Shown here piece by piece: positions 51,089-59,502 of a DNA stretch of 64,000 nucleotides. A program made the translations under genes and the position numbers. Numbering within the stretch: the first letter of the stretch is position 1; each line of letters begins with the position of its first letter. The stretch covers positions 31,623 to 95,622 of the forward strand of contig PMSN01000008.1 of the NCBI GenBank assembly GCA_003167555.1, written 5' to 3'. This DNA is from Spartobacteria bacterium (GTDB lineage Bacteria > Verrucomicrobiota > Verrucomicrobiia > Chthoniobacterales > UBA10450). The notes under the pieces were generated by a model. The model was not told the DNA's origin. It worked only from the letters and a program-made list of their open reading frames with translations, and did not search any database.

Positions 51089-51154
51089 CAAGGAGCGGCG
51101 ATTTCCAAATCGCCGTCAGGAAAAGATGGGCGATTTGGAAACCGCCCCTCCTTG
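51089..51154. repeat. dispersed inverted repeat, family A copy 3
   Basis: Left arm 51089-51115 is identical to copy 1. The right arm ends CCCCTCCTTG and has a shifted inner palindrome (GGGCGATTTGGAAACCGCCC). It lies within the HlyD-ABC operon, starting 6 bp after one stop and ending 25 bp before the next start. Confidence 0.9.
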
Positions 51155-51179
51155 GGCTTCCCCTGATTCAACTTCTCCC

Positions 51180-52145
51180 ATGGCTGATTTGATGATCGAG
51201 TGCGAGGGCCTGACGAAGCGCTTCGGCAATTTCACGGCCGTGGATCACGTCAGCTTTTCGGTCGCGCGCGGATCCATCTTTGGATTTCTCGGCCCGAACG
51301 GCTCCGGCAAATCCACCGTCATCCGAATGCTCTGCGGCATTCTCGAAGCCACGGAAGGCACGGCCCGCGTCGGCGGTCACGATGTCGGCCGCGAAAGCGA
51401 GGCCATCAAGGAAATAATCGGCTACATGTCGCAGAAATTTTCGCTCTACGACGAGCTGACCGTGAATGAGAATCTCATTTTTTCCGGCAAGCTCTACAGT
51501 CTGCGCGAGAAAGAATTGAAACAGCGCCGGGACGAATTGATCGCGATTACGCACATCGAGCCGTATCTCGACCGGCGCGCCGGCCTGCTTTCCGGCGGCT
51601 GGCGGCAACGGCTCGCCATGGCTTGCGCCCTCATGCACAAACCGACGGTTCTTTTTCTCGACGAACCAACCGCGGGCATCGATCCGGTCGCGCGGCGCGA
51701 GTTGTGGGACCTGCTCTTCGAATTCGCCGGACAGGGGATGACGCTCTTCGTCACCACGCATTACATGGACGAAGCCGAGCGCTGTTCGCACGTCGGCTAC
51801 ATCTACATGGCGAAGCTGATCGTGTGCGGCGAGCCGGACGACTTGAAGCAAATGCCGGAAGTGAGCCCGCCCGGAACGCGGCGTCTGGACGTGACGTGCG
51901 ATCACCTAACGATTGCTTTGCGCTCGATGCGCGAACTGGGCGGCGTGCAAAGCGCAACCGTGTTCGGACAATCGATGCATCTGCTCGTCGACGAATCGGT
52001 GCGGCGCGCCGAGATCGACGCGAAGCTGCACGAAGTGGGAATCGCTAGCGCGGAGATCCACGAGATCGGGCCGTCGCTCGAGGACGTTTTCGTTTCGCTT
52101 ACCGCGAAACACGCCGGCGAGAATTCACGAGAGCGCGCCGCCTGA
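51180..52145 (+). CDS. ABC transporter ATP-binding protein (efflux)
   Basis: A 321-residue ATPase. Walker A is GFLGPNGSGKSTVIRM, the signature LLSGGWRQRLAMACAL (LSGGW variant), Walker B VLFLDEPTAGIDPV and the H-loop VTTHYMDEAERC. A C-terminal regulatory domain of about 90 residues follows. ATG 51180 is chosen because the longer frame would be derived from the family A repeat. It is followed after 2 bp by the permease gene. Confidence 0.92.
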   Translation: MADLMIECEGLTKRFGNFTAVDHVSFSVARGSIFGFLGPNGSGKSTVIRMLCGILEATEGTARVGGHDVGRESEAIKEIIGYMSQKFSLYDELTVNENLIFSGKLYSLREKELKQRRDELIAITHIEPYLDRRAGLLSGGWRQRLAMACALMHKPTVLFLDEPTAGIDPVARRELWDLLFEFAGQGMTLFVTTHYMDEAERCSHVGYIYMAKLIVCGEPDDLKQMPEVSPPGTRRLDVTCDHLTIALRSMRELGGVQSATVFGQSMHLLVDESVRRAEIDAKLHEVGIASAEIHEIGPSLEDVFVSLTAKHAGENSRERAA

Positions 52146-52147
52146 AA

Positions 52148-53272
52148 ATGAAGCGCGCACCTTTCCGCGGCCTCGGCGCGATCCTCTTCAAGGAATTCAT
52201 CTCGGTCCTGCGCGATCCGATGACGCTGTTCTTCATGCTCTTTCCGCCACTCATCGAGATGATCGCGTTCGGTTACGCGCTCGATAATGACGTGAAACAT
52301 ATGCCGATGGTGGTTCTGAATGAGGATCGCACCGTCGAGAGCAGGCAGTTCCTCGATCGTTTCGTGAACACCGAGACGTTTCGGATCGTCGGCGAAGTCC
52401 AGAACGTCGAAGAACTCGCGAGCGAAATCCGGAAGGGGCGCGCGTATGTGGGGATGCAGATTCCGCCGCACTTCACCCGCGACGTGCGCGCGGGCTATCC
52501 CGCCCACGTGCAAATGTTGATCGACGGCTCGAATTCCACCACCGCGCTTCAGGCGCTCAACACCGCCCTCGGCGTGGCCCTCACCCAATCCGTCGAAGCG
52601 CTGATGCGCGAGACCGGCCGGCACACAGTGCCGATCGAGATCCGGCCGCAAATGCTCTACAACCCCACGATGCGGAGCCCGAATTTTTTTGTGCCGGGCG
52701 TCATCGGCGTTGTCCTGCAAATCGGGACCACGTTCGCCACCGCGATGGCCGTCGTGCGCGAGCGCGAGCGCGGCACGCTCGAACAATTGCTCGTGAGTCC
52801 GCTCAGCCGCTGGGGTCTGATGCTGGGCAAACTGATCCCGTATCTTTGTGTCGGAATGCTCATGGCCATTCTGCTCTTCGCCATCATGCGTTTCATCTTT
52901 GCCGTGCCGATCGCCGGCAGCGTGACCGCGATGATGCTGGCGACGCTCGTTTACGTCTTCGCGCTGCTTAGTCTCGGTTTGCTGGTGGCGACGAAAGCGG
53001 AGAACCAAATGCAGGCGCTCCAGATGTCGATGACCTTCATCATGCCGAGCGTGTTCTTTTCCGGTTTCATTTTTCCCCGCGAAACGATGCCTGGAATTTT
53101 CTACGCGATCGGCGCGCTCCTCCCGACGACGTATTTCATCTCCCTCATGCGTGCCATCATCCTGCGCGGCGCGAGCTTTTTCGAATACTGGCCCGCGCTC
53201 GCCATCATGTCGGCCATGGCCGTGCTCCTCTTCTGCGTCTGCGCGCTGCGCTTCCGGAAAAAGATCGGTTAG
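52148..53272 (+). CDS. ABC-2 type transporter permease
   Basis: A 374-residue permease. One N-terminal helix (MTLFFMLFPPLIEMIAFGYA), a large soluble domain (residues 45-180), and five C-terminal helices (FVPGVIGVVLQIGTTFATAM, PYLCVGMLMAILLFAIMRFI) define an ABC-2/YhhJ-type permease. With the upstream adaptor and ATPase it forms an efflux pump like YbhG-F-S-R or the drug/sterol pumps of that class. Only one permease gene follows, so it probably works as a homodimer. Confidence 0.88.
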   Translation: MKRAPFRGLGAILFKEFISVLRDPMTLFFMLFPPLIEMIAFGYALDNDVKHMPMVVLNEDRTVESRQFLDRFVNTETFRIVGEVQNVEELASEIRKGRAYVGMQIPPHFTRDVRAGYPAHVQMLIDGSNSTTALQALNTALGVALTQSVEALMRETGRHTVPIEIRPQMLYNPTMRSPNFFVPGVIGVVLQIGTTFATAMAVVRERERGTLEQLLVSPLSRWGLMLGKLIPYLCVGMLMAILLFAIMRFIFAVPIAGSVTAMMLATLVYVFALLSLGLLVATKAENQMQALQMSMTFIMPSVFFSGFIFPRETMPGIFYAIGALLPTTYFISLMRAIILRGASFFEYWPALAIMSAMAVLLFCVCALRFRKKIG

Positions 53273-54456
53273 TCCCGTTCGGATGACCCGCGCAGCCTCG
53301 CCATGAGGGCGATCATCTGCTCGCGAATGGCGAAGAGCTCGCCTTGGATATGGGCGATGCGCGCGGCGGGGAAAGGCGTATTGGGGCCAAGCGCACCGGC
53401 AGCGGCAAGCGCTTGATGGAGAATATCGAGTGCGCGCTTGAGCGAGGCGATGGTGAGACCGAACTCGCCGTCGTCCCAACCATGGGCAAGGCCGCCAAGC
53501 GCGCCGGCAAGTTTCCCGCTCAAGGTCATGGCAAGGCTAACAAATTCCCGGAGACCTTCATGGCGCTCTTCGGGATTTCCGACGGCGCGCAGTTCGTCGA
53601 GCAGTCCGTAGAGCATCTCCGTCGCGCGCTTTCCGATCGGATGGACGATGTCGCCGTCTTCATCCCGTACCCAATCGATCCCTTCACGTAAAGGGTCAGG
53701 TGCGGGCAGCTCCATCTCTGCGGGAAGGAAATCATCCGTTCCCTTTTCTTCGTCGGTATTCTCGGGACCAGACTCTGCCTTCTCATCGAGCGCGTCTTCG
53801 ATCCACGTCCAACCCATCTCGTGCGCAACGATCCGATCGCGGTCGGGATGATCGAGATACTTTTCGAGGAGATCTCGGTATTTGGCGCCGCGCGCATCGC
53901 TTTCACGCAGCAGTTCCTCGCAGCGGAACTCGTCCCACTCCTCTTCAGTGCCGTCAGCGCGGATCTCGATGGCGAACGCGTTGCTCGATTCTTCGGCGGC
54001 GCGGGCGCGCTCGGCCAGTTCCTCCGCCGTGAAGCGCCAGGCGGGCTCCGAGACTTCGAGCCGATAGTCGGTACTCTCGATGACAAAGCGCCCGCTTAGG
54101 TCCGAGTGCCATTCGAGATAAAGCGAATTGGCCATGTGCTCGGGCGGCGTTCCGCCCGCCTTGATCATCGCGTAAGCTTCCTCGAACGGAATATCGAAGA
54201 CGCGCGTCTTCCGGGCCGCGGTTATGTCACCGGCCATGCCGCGCTGGCGCGACACCGGCGCCTTTGTCGTCATCGCGATTGGCTGCGGATTTTCAAAACA
54301 CAACAAACATCCCGCAAGGTCCGGATGACAATCGCCGAGCAACTCGAGCACGAGCGGCTCTTCTACGCCCGCAAGCCAGATGCGACCGGCAACGCGCCCG
54401 CGGCTGCGATTGTCGATCTCCCCGAGGAGAACGTGCTCATGAAGACGCCAAGCCAT
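53269..54456 (-). CDS. conserved hypothetical protein
   Basis: A 395-residue soluble protein with no recognised catalytic motif. Notable stretches are RIWLAGVEEPLVLELLGDCH then DLAGCLLCFENP in the first 80 residues, a long acidic middle (EESSNAFAIEIRADGTEEEW), and a helical C-terminus. ATG 54456 follows three bases after the amber codon that ends the tail of the upstream gene on this strand, so the two are probably co-transcribed. I recognise it only as a conserved bacterial type, without function. Confidence 0.65.
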   Translation of the reverse strand: MAWRLHEHVLLGEIDNRSRGRVAGRIWLAGVEEPLVLELLGDCHPDLAGCLLCFENPQPIAMTTKAPVSRQRGMAGDITAARKTRVFDIPFEEAYAMIKAGGTPPEHMANSLYLEWHSDLSGRFVIESTDYRLEVSEPAWRFTAEELAERARAAEESSNAFAIEIRADGTEEEWDEFRCEELLRESDARGAKYRDLLEKYLDHPDRDRIVAHEMGWTWIEDALDEKAESGPENTDEEKGTDDFLPAEMELPAPDPLREGIDWVRDEDGDIVHPIGKRATEMLYGLLDELRAVGNPEERHEGLREFVSLAMTLSGKLAGALGGLAHGWDDGEFGLTIASLKRALDILHQALAAAGALGPNTPFPAARIAHIQGELFAIREQMIALMARLRGSSERD

Positions 54457-54459
54457 GTT

Positions 54460-54576
54460 CTAGAAAGTCGACCGCTTCGGCAGATGGCAATCGCGATCGA
54501 AAGGCAGCGCTTCATGCGCTGGCATCGGATCGTTGGGAAAGCCAAGGCGCCACCGCTGCCGATCCTCGTCGTCGGC
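54460..54576 (-). pseudogene. 3' tail of the hypothetical gene at 54577, cut off by an amber codon
   Basis: This 117-bp tail (38 codons plus the TAG stop at 54460-54462) continues the 54577-55059 frame directly after its TAG (54577-54579). It reads ADDEDRQRWRLGFPNDPM, then FDRDCHLPKRSTF, a C-terminus I recall from related proteins, where the cut position is a Tyr in a YYADEE-type motif. It is coding-like in base use and ends 3 bp before the next gene's ATG. It may be a nonsense-mutated 3' end or be read through. Confidence 0.55.
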
Positions 54577-55059
54577 CTAATATCTGAGCCAGACCGCCGT
54601 GTCCTCATCGTTACTCCCGCCGATGGGACTCGTGTGCCAGCCTGCGGCCGCCATTTCCGAAAGATTCGGCGAATCTTCGCGCAGGCCGCTGGTCCAGAGC
54701 CAATCGTAAAGCTCGCGATCGCCAAGATGATTAGTGTCATGGAGAAAGCAGCGCATCTCGCCCAGCTCGCGAACGACTTCCCAGAGCTTCTCGCTCACTG
54801 CCGCATCGTCGAGTTCTGTCGCCGGCGGCATCGCCACGCCGCGCTGCACGAGCCGGTTGAAATTCGTATCGAACTCGGCCCGCTCGTAAGCCAGCGCCTG
54901 CTCGAGAAACGCCTCCTCCAATTTCGAAGGCACGGGCCCAAAGCTTCCGCTGTGCACCTTCCCACCAGCGATTTCATCTAGCTCCCGCTTCATTTTCTCG
55001 ATGCGAATCTCGCGATCGATCTCGGCTTCTTCGTCGGGCGGCTGGGCGTTAGGGTGCAT
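54577..55059 (-). CDS. conserved hypothetical protein (truncated by in-frame TAG)
   Basis: A 160-residue protein with a helical N-terminus (EIDREIRIEKMKRELDEIAG) and a conserved centre (FDTNFNRLVQRGVAMPPATE, ELYDWLWTSGLREDSPN, TAVWLRY). I recall this family as ending WLKYYADEEERQRW plus about 30 residues, which lie intact after the TAG here. The gene is therefore probably a truncated allele of a roughly 199-residue protein. The function is unknown. It is paired on this strand with the 395-residue protein. Confidence 0.65.
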   Translation of the reverse strand: MHPNAQPPDEEAEIDREIRIEKMKRELDEIAGGKVHSGSFGPVPSKLEEAFLEQALAYERAEFDTNFNRLVQRGVAMPPATELDDAAVSEKLWEVVRELGEMRCFLHDTNHLGDRELYDWLWTSGLREDSPNLSEMAAAGWHTSPIGGSNDEDTAVWLRY

Positions 55060-55093
55060 GGTGCGATGACGTCATAGCTGTATCCGGCGGCCC

Positions 55094-56131
55094 ATGAAAC
55101 TCCATTCGAAATCCAGCAAACCGGGGCGCCGCCAGTTCGGCATCTTGCGGCGTTTTGTTCTCAGCGGTCTTCGGATTGCGTTCGCCGTAATCGGGTTCTT
55201 TTTCTTACTGTGGTGGTTTGGGATGAGAATGCCGGGAAGAAATATTTCGACCGCTGCGCCGCTCTCACCGGCGGAGATCGCCTTGCGCGCTGAACTGGCG
55301 GCCGACGTACAAACACTCGCCGGCGACATCGGCGAGCGGAACCTGCGCCGTTATGCGCAACTCACTGCCGCGGCCGATTTCATCGAAGGCGCTTTTTCCC
55401 GCGCCGGCTTGCAACCCAGACGGGACACTTATGAATTGCAGGGACGAGCTTCTCATAACATCGAAACGGAGATTCGCGGCGCTCGTCCGGAAATCGTGGT
55501 CATCGGCGCGCATTATGATTCGGTCTTCGGCTCACCCGGGGCAAACGACAACGGCAGCGGGGTCGCCGCGCTGCTCGCGCTCGCCCGCCGGTTCGCGGGA
55601 AAGTCGACCGGGCAAACCTTGCGCTTCGTGGCCTTCGTGAATGAAGAACCGCCGTACTTCCAGACAGAGCAGATGGGAAGTTTCGTTTACGCGCGCGGGT
55701 GCAAAGCTCGCGGCGATCAGATTTCCGCCATGCTGAGTTTGGAAACCATCGGTTATTTTTCCGATGCGCCGCGGTCGCAAAAATACCCACCAGGAATCAG
55801 CGCGTTCTATCCCAGCACTGGAAACTTCATCGGGTTCGTCGGAAACTTTCGTTCCCGCGCGCTCGTGCGCCGCGTCGTCGCTTCCTTTCGCGAACAAGGA
55901 AAAATTCCTTCCGAAGGCGCCGCGCTGCCGTCGTTCATTCCCGGCGTGGCGTGGTCGGACCAGTGGTCGTTCTGGCAATGTGGTTATCCCGCGATCATGA
56001 TCACCGACACCGCGCCCTTCCGTTATCCGCATTATCACGAAAACACGGACACTCCCGACAAACTCGAGTACGATCGCTTCGCCCTGGTCGTCAGCGCGCT
56101 GGAGAAGACGATCGCGGAGCTGGCCAGATAA
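55094..56131 (+). CDS. M28-family metallopeptidase, membrane-anchored
   Basis: A 345-residue protein. One N-terminal hydrophobic helix (IAFAVIGFFFLLWWFGM) anchors it. The M28 zinc-site blocks are VVIGAHYDSVFGSPGANDNG (His and Asp), FVNEEPPYFQTEQMGS (Glu ligand and base), MLSLETIGYFSD and the last ligand in FRYPHYHENTDTPDKLEYD. The active site is intact. It is a predicted periplasmic amino- or carboxypeptidase. It converges on the serpin gene with a 4-bp gap. Confidence 0.88.
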   Translation: MKLHSKSSKPGRRQFGILRRFVLSGLRIAFAVIGFFFLLWWFGMRMPGRNISTAAPLSPAEIALRAELAADVQTLAGDIGERNLRRYAQLTAAADFIEGAFSRAGLQPRRDTYELQGRASHNIETEIRGARPEIVVIGAHYDSVFGSPGANDNGSGVAALLALARRFAGKSTGQTLRFVAFVNEEPPYFQTEQMGSFVYARGCKARGDQISAMLSLETIGYFSDAPRSQKYPPGISAFYPSTGNFIGFVGNFRSRALVRRVVASFREQGKIPSEGAALPSFIPGVAWSDQWSFWQCGYPAIMITDTAPFRYPHYHENTDTPDKLEYDRFALVVSALEKTIAELAR

Positions 56132-56135
56132 TCCG

Positions 56136-57407
56136 TTAACGAGGATCGGTCACGCGACCGATGAAGAGGCATGCGCCGCTTGGCACGTGCTGGATCGCGT
56201 AGAGAAAGGGGCGATCGATTTTCACTTCGAGCGGCTCCGGTTTTTGGCCCGCGGCGGCGCCCACCGCCATCGCGACCGCGGTCGCGGCGGCTGCTTCGGT
56301 GCCTTCTTCATCGACGGCGATGAACGTTTTGTGAAAGACCGCCGAGATACAAAGATAATCGTCCGGTGTACGCGGCGCGAGGTGGTCGAAGTTGGCGCTG
56401 CCGTGCGGTTGATCGAAGGCGGTTTGCATTCCGAGCCCCTGCAAGACCGCGCCCAGGTTCATCGTGGGCGGTTCGAATTTGAACTTGGGCAGATGGAGAT
56501 TCAGCTCCTGCATTTGAAGTTTCGCGCACTCGGCCAGCATCGCAGCCGTGAGTTTTTTCTCGAGCGCGGAAAGACCTTTCGCATCGTCCGGAAGCAAAAT
56601 GACGAACTGAAGCTCCCGATTGTTATAAGGCAGAGTTACGGCGGTGAAGCCGGCGCGTTTCGCGTATCCGCAGTAGCTGAAGCCGTGCATCGTCGGCACA
56701 TTCACGCTCTCGCCGCCGCGGACGTGGAACGGCTGCGGGGACGTCGAGCCTTTTGTGAACGGCTTCGCCCACGGCGCCTTGAGGTAGATCGCATTCACGA
56801 GGGCGAGGCGCGTGCTGGCGTCGAGGGCGCCCGGCGGAATGAGATCGCGAATGCGATTGCGCGTTTGCTCCTCCACCCATGAGTTGATTCGTTGCGTGGC
56901 GCCGGCGGCGTCCTTGCCGAAATCGAGCGGCTCGAGCGGTGCGCCGTAGCGTTCCTTCACAAGCGCGAGAAATTTTTCCCGGAATTCATATCCCTTCTGC
57001 GCGAAGAGCCGGTTCGCGATCGTGATGACGATCGGCTGCTGCGGCCCGCCGCGCTCTTTCGCGTCCGCAATTTGTTTCGCGCTTTTCGCCGCCATCTCCT
57101 CCAGTTGTTGCTGGAGCGCGCCGAACGAGCCGTGAAGCGCGTCGTCGTTTGTCGAGAAATGCAGCACGCGCGCCATCTCCTCGCGCGTCTTCCCGTCCGC
57201 GCCCGCGAACGTCATCGCCAGCGCATTCTCGATCGAGTACGGGGAGAGACAAAGATTCCCGTCGCCCGTGGCGAGTTTGCGGTAGAGATCGACGCCGGTT
57301 TCGTTCGTGGCAGTGGCGGCCAGGCCGGCATCGGCGGCGTTCAGAGAGGTCGCGGCGCACAGAGCCGCGAGCGTGGCGAACCACGAGATAAGAGATTTCG
57401 ATTTCAT
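56136..57407 (-). CDS. secreted serpin (serine-protease inhibitor)
   Basis: A 423-residue protein with a signal peptide (SWFATLAALCAATSLNAADA). The serpin core shows NLCLSPYSIENALAMTFAGA, FFLALVKERYG-like IANRLFAQKGYEFREKF, LVNAIYLKAPWAKPF and LHLPKFKFEPP. The reactive-loop hinge EEGTEAAAATAVAM has the small-residue run of inhibitory serpins. The C-terminal FLYAIQHVPSGACLFIGRVT is diagnostic. ATG 57407 is chosen for the signal peptide; a longer frame upstream is noise. It converges on a protease gene, but no functional link can be shown. Confidence 0.92.
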   Translation of the reverse strand: MKSKSLISWFATLAALCAATSLNAADAGLAATATNETGVDLYRKLATGDGNLCLSPYSIENALAMTFAGADGKTREEMARVLHFSTNDDALHGSFGALQQQLEEMAAKSAKQIADAKERGGPQQPIVITIANRLFAQKGYEFREKFLALVKERYGAPLEPLDFGKDAAGATQRINSWVEEQTRNRIRDLIPPGALDASTRLALVNAIYLKAPWAKPFTKGSTSPQPFHVRGGESVNVPTMHGFSYCGYAKRAGFTAVTLPYNNRELQFVILLPDDAKGLSALEKKLTAAMLAECAKLQMQELNLHLPKFKFEPPTMNLGAVLQGLGMQTAFDQPHGSANFDHLAPRTPDDYLCISAVFHKTFIAVDEEGTEAAAATAVAMAVGAAAGQKPEPLEVKIDRPFLYAIQHVPSGACLFIGRVTDPR

Positions 57408-57693
57408 GGTTGATTGGGTTGTGCGCGATTCGAACCCGGAACCGTCATTGTCTTTGCGGGTGCGCCGGGAATCTACATTGCGAGGGGTGACGGTGAAAGG
57501 CCGCTCTTCGCTCCATCTCGGGCTCCTGCCCAGTTGGGCCGCATAAGCAGAAGTACCGAGTGGAGAATGCGTAGTCTCCGGTCTTGGGATATCCCGTCGT
57601 GAGTGGGATAATGCACCGGCGATCGATCTCTCGTCGCCAGACAAGAATGCGCGCGTAATTTCGCGCAGCGAGAATCCCCGGGAAGGAAGCAGT
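57408..57693. other. divergent intergenic region, no gene seen
   Basis: A 286-bp gap between the serpin and the 95-residue gene. It contains a 10-bp palindrome GGGATATCCC (57586-57595) and a GGAAGGAAGC ribosome-binding site for the right-hand gene. The string GATTCGAACCC resembles a tRNA T-arm but no paired stem exists. No tRNA or ncRNA could be supported. Confidence 0.6.
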
Positions 57694-57981
57694 ATGAACC
57701 TACCTTATGTAAATAAGTTATTGGCCGCGGCGGACGGACAACGGCACGGCTTTATTAAATTGCGCGGCTGCCAGGCCGATCACGAAGTGCGGCTGATGTC
57801 GGCAGCAGGCTTGGTGGACGCGACGTTGAACGATGGCAAGGATGGATCGTTCACTTCCATCAACCGTCTGACTGCCGCGGGGCAAACCTTTCTTCGCGCA
57901 TTCAAAGAGCAACCGATTCCCGACGTGCAGGCTCATGGTCTCCGGTTCGCCCTTCTGGAACGGCGAACTGCGCACGATTAA
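57694..57981 (+). CDS. small hypothetical protein, winged-helix-like
   Basis: A 95-residue protein with a strong GGAAGGAAG ribosome-binding site 7 bp upstream. The sequence HEVRLMSAAGLVDATLNDGK then FTSINRLTAAGQTFLRAFKE resembles the recognition-helix-plus-wing unit of small winged-helix proteins that often accompany regulators. No family is recognised. It converges on the zinc-ribbon gene, overlapping by 4 bp. Confidence 0.6.
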   Translation: MNLPYVNKLLAAADGQRHGFIKLRGCQADHEVRLMSAAGLVDATLNDGKDGSFTSINRLTAAGQTFLRAFKEQPIPDVQAHGLRFALLERRTAHD

Positions 57982-58184
57982 CGCGACCGCTGAACTCGCG
58001 GGAGAAGAGCACTAAATCGCGTCGGGGAAACCTTGGCGAAGCCTTGGAATCTTACGGGGTTCATTTCAACAGGCGCACCCAAATTACATTTCTCGCACCA
58101 ATGACGCTCCATGCTCGTTAAGCGGTTCCTGGTTCCGCATGTGTCGCAAACAAAGACCTCTTTTTTGATATGATAAAGTCTCAT
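57978..58184 (-). CDS. small zinc-ribbon protein coupled to the kinase
   Basis: A 68-residue protein with two CxxC knuckles (CDTCGTRNRL and WCEKCNLGAP) that likely bind one zinc. The start overlaps the kinase stop by the 4 bp ATGA, so it is translated with the upstream REC-kinase gene. The other strand also has an open frame nearby, so this could be chance, but the motif and coupling argue for a gene. The function is unknown. Confidence 0.5.
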   Translation of the reverse strand: MRLYHIKKEVFVCDTCGTRNRLTSMERHWCEKCNLGAPVEMNPVRFQGFAKVSPTRFSALLPRVQRSR

Positions 58185-59473
58185 GCGGACGTGGCGAGCT
58201 GCGCAAAATGGTGGTCCGCAATCGCGCAGCCGCGCATATGCGGAACCTCGCTCTGCTGAGTTTCGGGCGAATGAGCGAAAGCCGGAAGCCGAATCCGCAC
58301 GGTTGTGCCTTGCCCCGGCTCACTCTCTATTTCGAGCGTTCCCTGGTGGCGCTTGATGATGCCGAACACCATGGCCAAGCCCAACCCCGTCCCCTGATCG
58401 CCCTTAGTCGTGAAGAAGGGTTCGAGGCAACGCTGCCGCACGTCCGCACTCATGCCGGCGCCGGTATCGATGACTTCCACGACCACATCATCTTCCTGTT
58501 GTCGCGTTCTGAGGGTAATGACGCCATCGCCTGGAATCGCGTCCACCGCATTGAAAATCAAGTTCGTCAGCCCTTCGCGGATTTCCGCGCCGATGCCGGC
58601 GATGGTGGCGGAACCTTCGAGATCTGTTTCGAAGCGGATGCTTTGGTCGCTTTCGCGTTTGGAGCAACGAGGCCTGGCCAGTGCGATCGATTGTAAAGCA
58701 ATCTCATTCAGGTCGAGCGATTCGAAGAGGTCCGCTGCGCCGCGCGGCCGGTAGAAATCCCGCAGGCGGCTGACGACGTGGGCGCCGTCGCGGCCCGCGG
58801 TGTTGATGATGCGCAGGTATTCGAGGGCTGTCGCTTCATCGGCGCGCGCCGCCGGATTCGTCAATAACATCTCGCTGTAGCCGATGACGGACATCAGAGC
58901 GTTGCTGAAATCGTGCACGACGCCGCCGGCCATCTCGCCGAAGGCGCTGAGCCGTTCCTGTTGCACCAGTTGCCGTTGCGCGGCCTGCAAACTTTCGACA
59001 GCGCCTTCGAGTTGAGACGTGCGTTCGCGCACCCGTTCCTCCAGGAAGTGATTCTGTTCCTGAATCTCGTGCCGCAGAAAACGAGCTTGGAGCAAACTGC
59101 GGATACGCATGCTGACCTCCGACGCATCAAATGGCTTCACCAGAAGTTCGGTCGCCCCCGCGACGAGCGCCCGGCGTTTGTTTTCGGCCGATGCGTCGCC
59201 GGTGAGAACAAGCACCGGGATCTGGTCTTCGCTGTGCCGATTGGCCCGCAGTCCCTCGAGCACCTGGAAACCGCTGATATTCGGCATGGCCAGATCCAGG
59301 AGAATCAGATCCGGCTTGAAGGCTTCGATTATTTCGAAGGTGCGCGTCGAGTTGTTGATGCTCTCGAGATGTGAGTAGCCGATCCGATTGAGAAAGTTTG
59401 CCATCACGCAGGTGCTGGAGACGTCGTCGTCCACCAACAGAATGTGGGCTTCTTTTAAGGTCGTTTCGTTCAT
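58181..59473 (-). CDS. response-regulator/histidine-kinase hybrid (REC-HisKA-HATPase)
   Basis: A 430-residue protein. A receiver domain (residues 9-125; phospho-Asp D60 in LILLDLAMP, acidic pair in LLVDDDVSS, Lys in LLVKPFD) is followed by a coiled coil (130-175). The HisKA box comes next (GGVVHDFSNALMSVIGYSEM, His187), then the ATPase with N-box NLIFNAVDAIPG, G1 DTGAGM and TTKGDQGTGLGLAMVFGII. It lacks a sensor domain, so it is probably driven by phosphotransfer from another kinase. The zinc-ribbon gene follows. Confidence 0.9.
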   Translation of the reverse strand: MNETTLKEAHILLVDDDVSSTCVMANFLNRIGYSHLESINNSTRTFEIIEAFKPDLILLDLAMPNISGFQVLEGLRANRHSEDQIPVLVLTGDASAENKRRALVAGATELLVKPFDASEVSMRIRSLLQARFLRHEIQEQNHFLEERVRERTSQLEGAVESLQAAQRQLVQQERLSAFGEMAGGVVHDFSNALMSVIGYSEMLLTNPAARADEATALEYLRIINTAGRDGAHVVSRLRDFYRPRGAADLFESLDLNEIALQSIALARPRCSKRESDQSIRFETDLEGSATIAGIGAEIREGLTNLIFNAVDAIPGDGVITLRTRQQEDDVVVEVIDTGAGMSADVRQRCLEPFFTTKGDQGTGLGLAMVFGIIKRHQGTLEIESEPGQGTTVRIRLPAFAHSPETQQSEVPHMRGCAIADHHFAQLATSA

Positions 59474-59502
59474 AAGGGGCCCTTCCCGGGAGTGCTCCGA
59501 TT

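Noticed and set aside
19540..51154. CRISPR-like interpretation of the dispersed repeats
   Set aside because: Copies are scattered singly over tens of kilobases, not in regularly spaced arrays, and no cas genes are present.
57425..57460. tRNA-like T-arm string in the serpin upstream region
   Set aside because: GATTCGAACCC resembles a T-loop, but no paired T-stem, acceptor stem or anticodon arm can be built around it on either strand.
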